From positions 1-62,759 of the forward strand of contig CALWYP010000015.1 in the NCBI GenBank assembly GCA_944385795.1: a stretch of 62,759 nucleotides of DNA, written 5' to 3'. The stretch is from an uncultured Oscillospiraceae bacterium (GTDB taxonomy: Bacteria > Bacillota > Clostridia > Oscillospirales > Oscillospiraceae). Position 1 is the stretch's first letter. Every line of letters begins with the position of its first letter. Shown in pieces: positions 62,397 through 62,759 of the stretch. The notes under the pieces are model-generated. The model made no database searches and was not told the origin of the DNA. It was given only the letters and a program-made list of their open reading frames with translations. The position numbers were made by a program, and so were the translations under genes.

Positions 62397-62759
62397 TTAG
62401 CACTCGACGTACTGCTTGTCGAGCTCGGCCATGGCCTGCTCGTACTGTTCCTTGTTGGGCGCGGTGCCGTGCCAGCCGACCTGGTTCTCCATGTAGCTGA
62501 CGCCCTTGCCCTTGACGGTGTGGCCGTAGATGCACTTGGGCCGGCCGTTCTTGACGCTGACGGCGAGGTCGAGCGCCTTGACCATCTCCTCCATGTCGTT
62601 GCCGTCTATCTCGTAGACGTCGAAGCCGAAGGCCTTGAACTTGTCGCCGAGGTTGACGGGGGGCATTATCTCGTCGCAGGTGCCGTCGAGCTGGAGGTTG
62701 TTGTAGTCGACGAAGACGACGAGGTTGTCGCAGCCATACTTGTTGGCGGTGCCGCAGGC
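62397..62759 (-). CDS. transketolase, N-terminal subunit (second copy, 5' end outside window)
   Basis: About 120 residues of the C-terminal end of the N-terminal transketolase half, ending in KQYVEC. Visible: NLVVFVDYNNLQLDG (TPP/Mg region), HTVKGKGVSYMENQVGWHG and MAELDKQYVEC. The reading frame is open to the right edge. Ends 12 bases before the C-terminal subunit. Confidence 0.95.
   Translation of the reverse strand, partial: ACGTANKYGCDNLVVFVDYNNLQLDGTCDEIMPPVNLGDKFKAFGFDVYEIDGNDMEEMVKALDLAVSVKNGRPKCIYGHTVKGKGVSYMENQVGWHGTAPNKEQYEQAMAELDKQYVEC

Overview
The window is a high-GC, low-repeat-density piece of a Gram-positive (Bacillota) chromosome. Likely source: a gut-type member of the Clostridia, most like the Oscillospiraceae. 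Reasons, all by inference from sequence: a V-type ATPase operon (A-B-D), RNase Y, YtrA-type GntR regulation, BMP-type nucleoside ABC importers with the leader MKKFLALLLALVM...AAC, classical sigma-A promoters, strong AGGAGG ribosome binding sites, frequent ATA codons despite high GC, and dispersed palindromic intergenic repeats. No rRNA, tRNA, CRISPR, phage or transposase gene was seen.

Layout. 1-3.9 kb: end of the V-ATPase operon plus a lipoprotein. 3.9-5.8 kb: pseudouridine catabolism (psuK-psuG). 5.9-9.0 kb: GntR/YtrA regulator with an ABC exporter. 9.0-12.45 kb: repeat-rich accessory DNA around a formyltransferase-like gene and an HtrA protease. 12.45-19.3 kb: Na+ symporter, phosphoribosyltransferase, tadA, mntP, PAP2, udk-tdk, a very small convergent locus that looks like a type I toxin-antitoxin pair, and deoD. 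19.6-25 kb: first nucleoside ABC importer. 25-31.4 kb: mixed minus-strand genes (ComEC-like MBL, SDR, rpiB, PHP phosphatase, PMT glycosyltransferase). 31.5-38 kb: RNase Y, ACT regulator-hom, lysC, MBL protein. 38-44 kb: second BMP-type importer with a guanine riboswitch, and xpt. 44-50.7 kb: YkvA, PepF, transglutaminase/DUF4358 pair with an ECF-type promoter, ilvE, DUF362 ferredoxin. 50.9-62.8 kb: two-component system, SGNH hydrolase, DegV, split transketolase, glpK, araM/egsA, LOG protein, oxidoreductase and a second split transketolase running off the edge.

How it fits together. The strongest functional theme is nucleoside and base salvage: two BMP/ABC importers, deoD, udk, tdk, xpt, another PRTase, psuK-psuG and rpiB, with split transketolases that could take up the released pentose. 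A second theme is amino-acid control (ACT regulator, hom, lysC, ilvE). The most novel-looking items are the 18.2-18.5 kb convergent small-RNA/small-peptide locus, two families of structured intergenic repeats (a chain-of-hairpins element with compensatory changes between copies, and a stop-codon-adjacent element), and several promoter-embedded palindromes.
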